From positions 97,624,001 to 97,688,000 of the forward strand of contig NC_092333.1 in NCBI RefSeq assembly GCF_046630445.1: 64,000 nt of DNA, read 5' to 3'. The DNA comes from Rutidosis leptorrhynchoides (Eukaryota > Streptophyta > Magnoliopsida > Asterales > Asteraceae). Shown in pieces: positions 62,184-64,000 of the stretch. The position numbers and the translations under genes are program-made. Below the pieces are notes generated by a model. That model was given only the letters and a program-made list of their open reading frames with translations, searched no databases and was not told where the DNA came from. The number at the start of each line of letters is the position of its first letter. The stretch's first letter is position 1.

Positions 62184-63967
62184 AGTTCAAACAATACCAT
62201 TGTTGGGTACTAGTAATAACTAGTTAGGGAAACACGCGCTTCACGGTGGGATACTACATTTTCTTTCGCATAAATTAATTTTCAAATGTAAAAATATAAT
62301 GTAAATTAAATCAAACATGACATTTATCTTATATTCTTAAAAATTAAATACTTTGAAACCAAAAAGAAGAAAAAAAGGAATGGTCATGTGCCTTACATTT
62401 GACTCGATAAAAAATGCAGATTAAGATTGTACTACAATACTACCTTGTTTTAGTGTGTTTGCATTTGAAAGGTTAAGGGAATTCTGTCATTTTGCATGAT
62501 TTGTGTATTGGTGTGTAAATGTTAGTGGTTGTTTTGAAAAGAAAAATAAAAGAAGAAAAAAAAAATATGAAAAGATAAAAAAACGAGGATATAAAGCCCG
62601 CGCTTCGCTGCGGGGTTGTTTTGGTCGATTAACGGTTGGTTAACGGGACGTTTAAAAAGGGTTAACGGGTCATTCAACGATCGGTTAATTAAACGGTAAA
62701 AAAAGATTAATGGTTGGGCGATTAGACATTAAAATAAAGGGGTGGAAAAGAAAACACAAAAGGAAGTAAAAAAAGTTATACAAATATAATTAAATAAAGG
62801 TTTTTAGGTAAAAAAAAAAAATTGTTTACGAAAATACCCCCAAATTTCAAGTTTAATTCTCTAAACGTGTCCATGGATGGCGCCAATTGATCAATCCCTC
62901 ATTAATGAGTTACTTAATTACGGATTGAGTGCAATAAGATTGAGATGGAGGATGTGATGTTTGATGATTATTTTGGGCCCTGATGATCGTCTTTTACTTT
63001 AACTATTAAGTGATCAACCACCCCGACCCGGTCTTAATTGTTAATTAGCATGATTCACCTTGACACGATGTAAAAATTCCTTGGGCGAGATCACAAGAGA
63101 AAATTACAAAGGTTCAGGCAAATGGCAGAGAATCAACAACCTATAAATGATAGGCCGAGCTCCCTATTTATAGTATTCGAAATATCTGCGGTCTGCGGAC
63201 TGTTTAACTATCCGCGGAAATTTAGCGGAATGACCCGCAGTTTTTTATTAGCGCGGAAACTGATCCGCGATCTTTATCTTCAGCGAATATTCCAAGCCTA
63301 TTGATTATAGTTCGCGTAACTTCTGCTTTTAGCCTTTAGCAAATACAATATACATATACAATGCTATGTATATGATCATTGGTGTGTTTACCACATTGTC
63401 ATGGTAAATAGTGTTTACTCTCATCACACTTAGTATGATAGTATAATATAATGTATATACTTGATCTATTTGAAGTGAGTAAACCAAATTAGTTAAAACC
63501 AAACCGAATTCAATATTCAGCTTTCACTTTCGTTTTCACTTTTGATTTTCCGAATTGAGTTAAACCGAAAAAGCGAGTTCAAAACCAAATACAACCTAAT
63601 AATAATACTTTTATAAATATATTAATTAATATATATGTGTGCTATTTCCGATTCAATTAAAGAAATTTCCATAATTTAGCGTTATGAAAACTTAAATAGT
63701 TTTACTATGCTCTGATCGTCGTAATATATAAAGATTTTGTTTGAACTTTGAGATTAGCATAGATTGATATTTTCATGCTCAGTGAACTCGGTCCAATTAC
63801 GATTTAGTTTCGACACAAAAATTCAATTGTCGATTCGGTTTCGGTTTTGCATTCAAAATCCAAACAAACCAAAACTATTAAATCGAAGAAACTGAAACGT
63901 AACCGACAAATACCTCTAAACTTAAGTCATAATAATTTCTTTGAACAAACTGCTATTCAATTTAAAA
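62184..63967. other. Intergenic DNA without a recognised gene
   Basis: The only notable item is a GC-rich interrupted palindrome CCCGCGCTTCGCTGCGGG near 62599-62616, followed by GGTTAACGG-like words (62630-62700). The rest is AT-rich. Confidence 0.5.
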
Positions 63968-64000
63968 CTAGTTTAGTGACCCGTGAATTCACGGGTTGTG
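63968..64000 (-). mobile_element. Probable Helitron 3' terminus (element continues outside window)
   Basis: On the minus strand the perfect palindrome ACCCGTGAATTCACGGGT (63979-63996) is followed by CACTAAACTAG, ending in CTAG. The next host base is T. A short hairpin a few bases before a terminal CTRR, inserted before T, is the hallmark of Helitron 3' ends. The body would lie to the right of the window. Confidence 0.5.

Overview
This is nuclear DNA of a flowering plant. It has spliced protein genes with GT-AG introns, AT-rich intergenic DNA, Ty3/gypsy and Mutator-type transposons, MITEs, LINE and SINE remnants and long (TA)n tracts. The style of the Tekay- and Athila-type elements and the SINE copies suggests a eudicot, perhaps Asteraceae. 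That placement is an impression and was not tested. I see no rRNA, tRNA, CRISPR or bacterial-type operon.

Two ordinary host genes are present. The first (about 3520-7009, +) encodes a TIR-NB-ARC protein without leucine-rich repeats, of the conserved XTNX/TNP type with a TPR-like C-terminus. It has a 5'UTR intron and a small upstream ORF. The second (52876-49456, -) encodes an ARID plus ELM2 chromatin/DNA-binding protein in two coding exons. Its intron carries LINE fragments.

Between them, 7.4-46.1 kb is a nest of transposons. A Mutator-like (MULE) transposase gene starts at 7790. It is cut at 8965 by a 25-kb Tekay-type chromovirus in minus orientation (8966-34040, TSD CATTA), and its reading frame resumes at 34046. 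The left LTR of that element is itself cut by a second Tekay-type element in plus orientation (10968-22931, TSD GGATG, two LTRs of 3206 bp each). To the right is a gag-less Athila-type element (34893-46104, TSD ATTTT). LTR comparison by eye gives about 15 differences in the inner element, about 25 in the outer one and about 25 over a shorter LTR in the Athila. This agrees with the nesting order.

The most unusual item is the outer minus-strand retrotransposon. Between its primer-binding site and gag it carries two extra ORFs: a 204-aa acidic protein with EPEEES repeats, and an F-box protein interrupted by one stop codon. A second copy of the polypurine-tract sequence lies between the F-box region and gag. 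The three Tekay-like LTR families in the window also share a conserved noncoding core with a small stem that shows compensatory changes. Unrelated LTRs share a module of two GC-rich palindromes separated by a CAAAGGGA-like spacer.

The right part (46.1-64 kb) holds a 614-bp foldback element, two SINE-like copies, LINE tails, a near-perfect 26-bp hairpin, GGT-rich low-complexity DNA and one solo LTR inserted in another (55752-58578 inside 55683-60549). It also has a Tourist-like MITE (61948-62180) and, at the window edge, what looks like the 3' terminus of a Helitron running out of the window.
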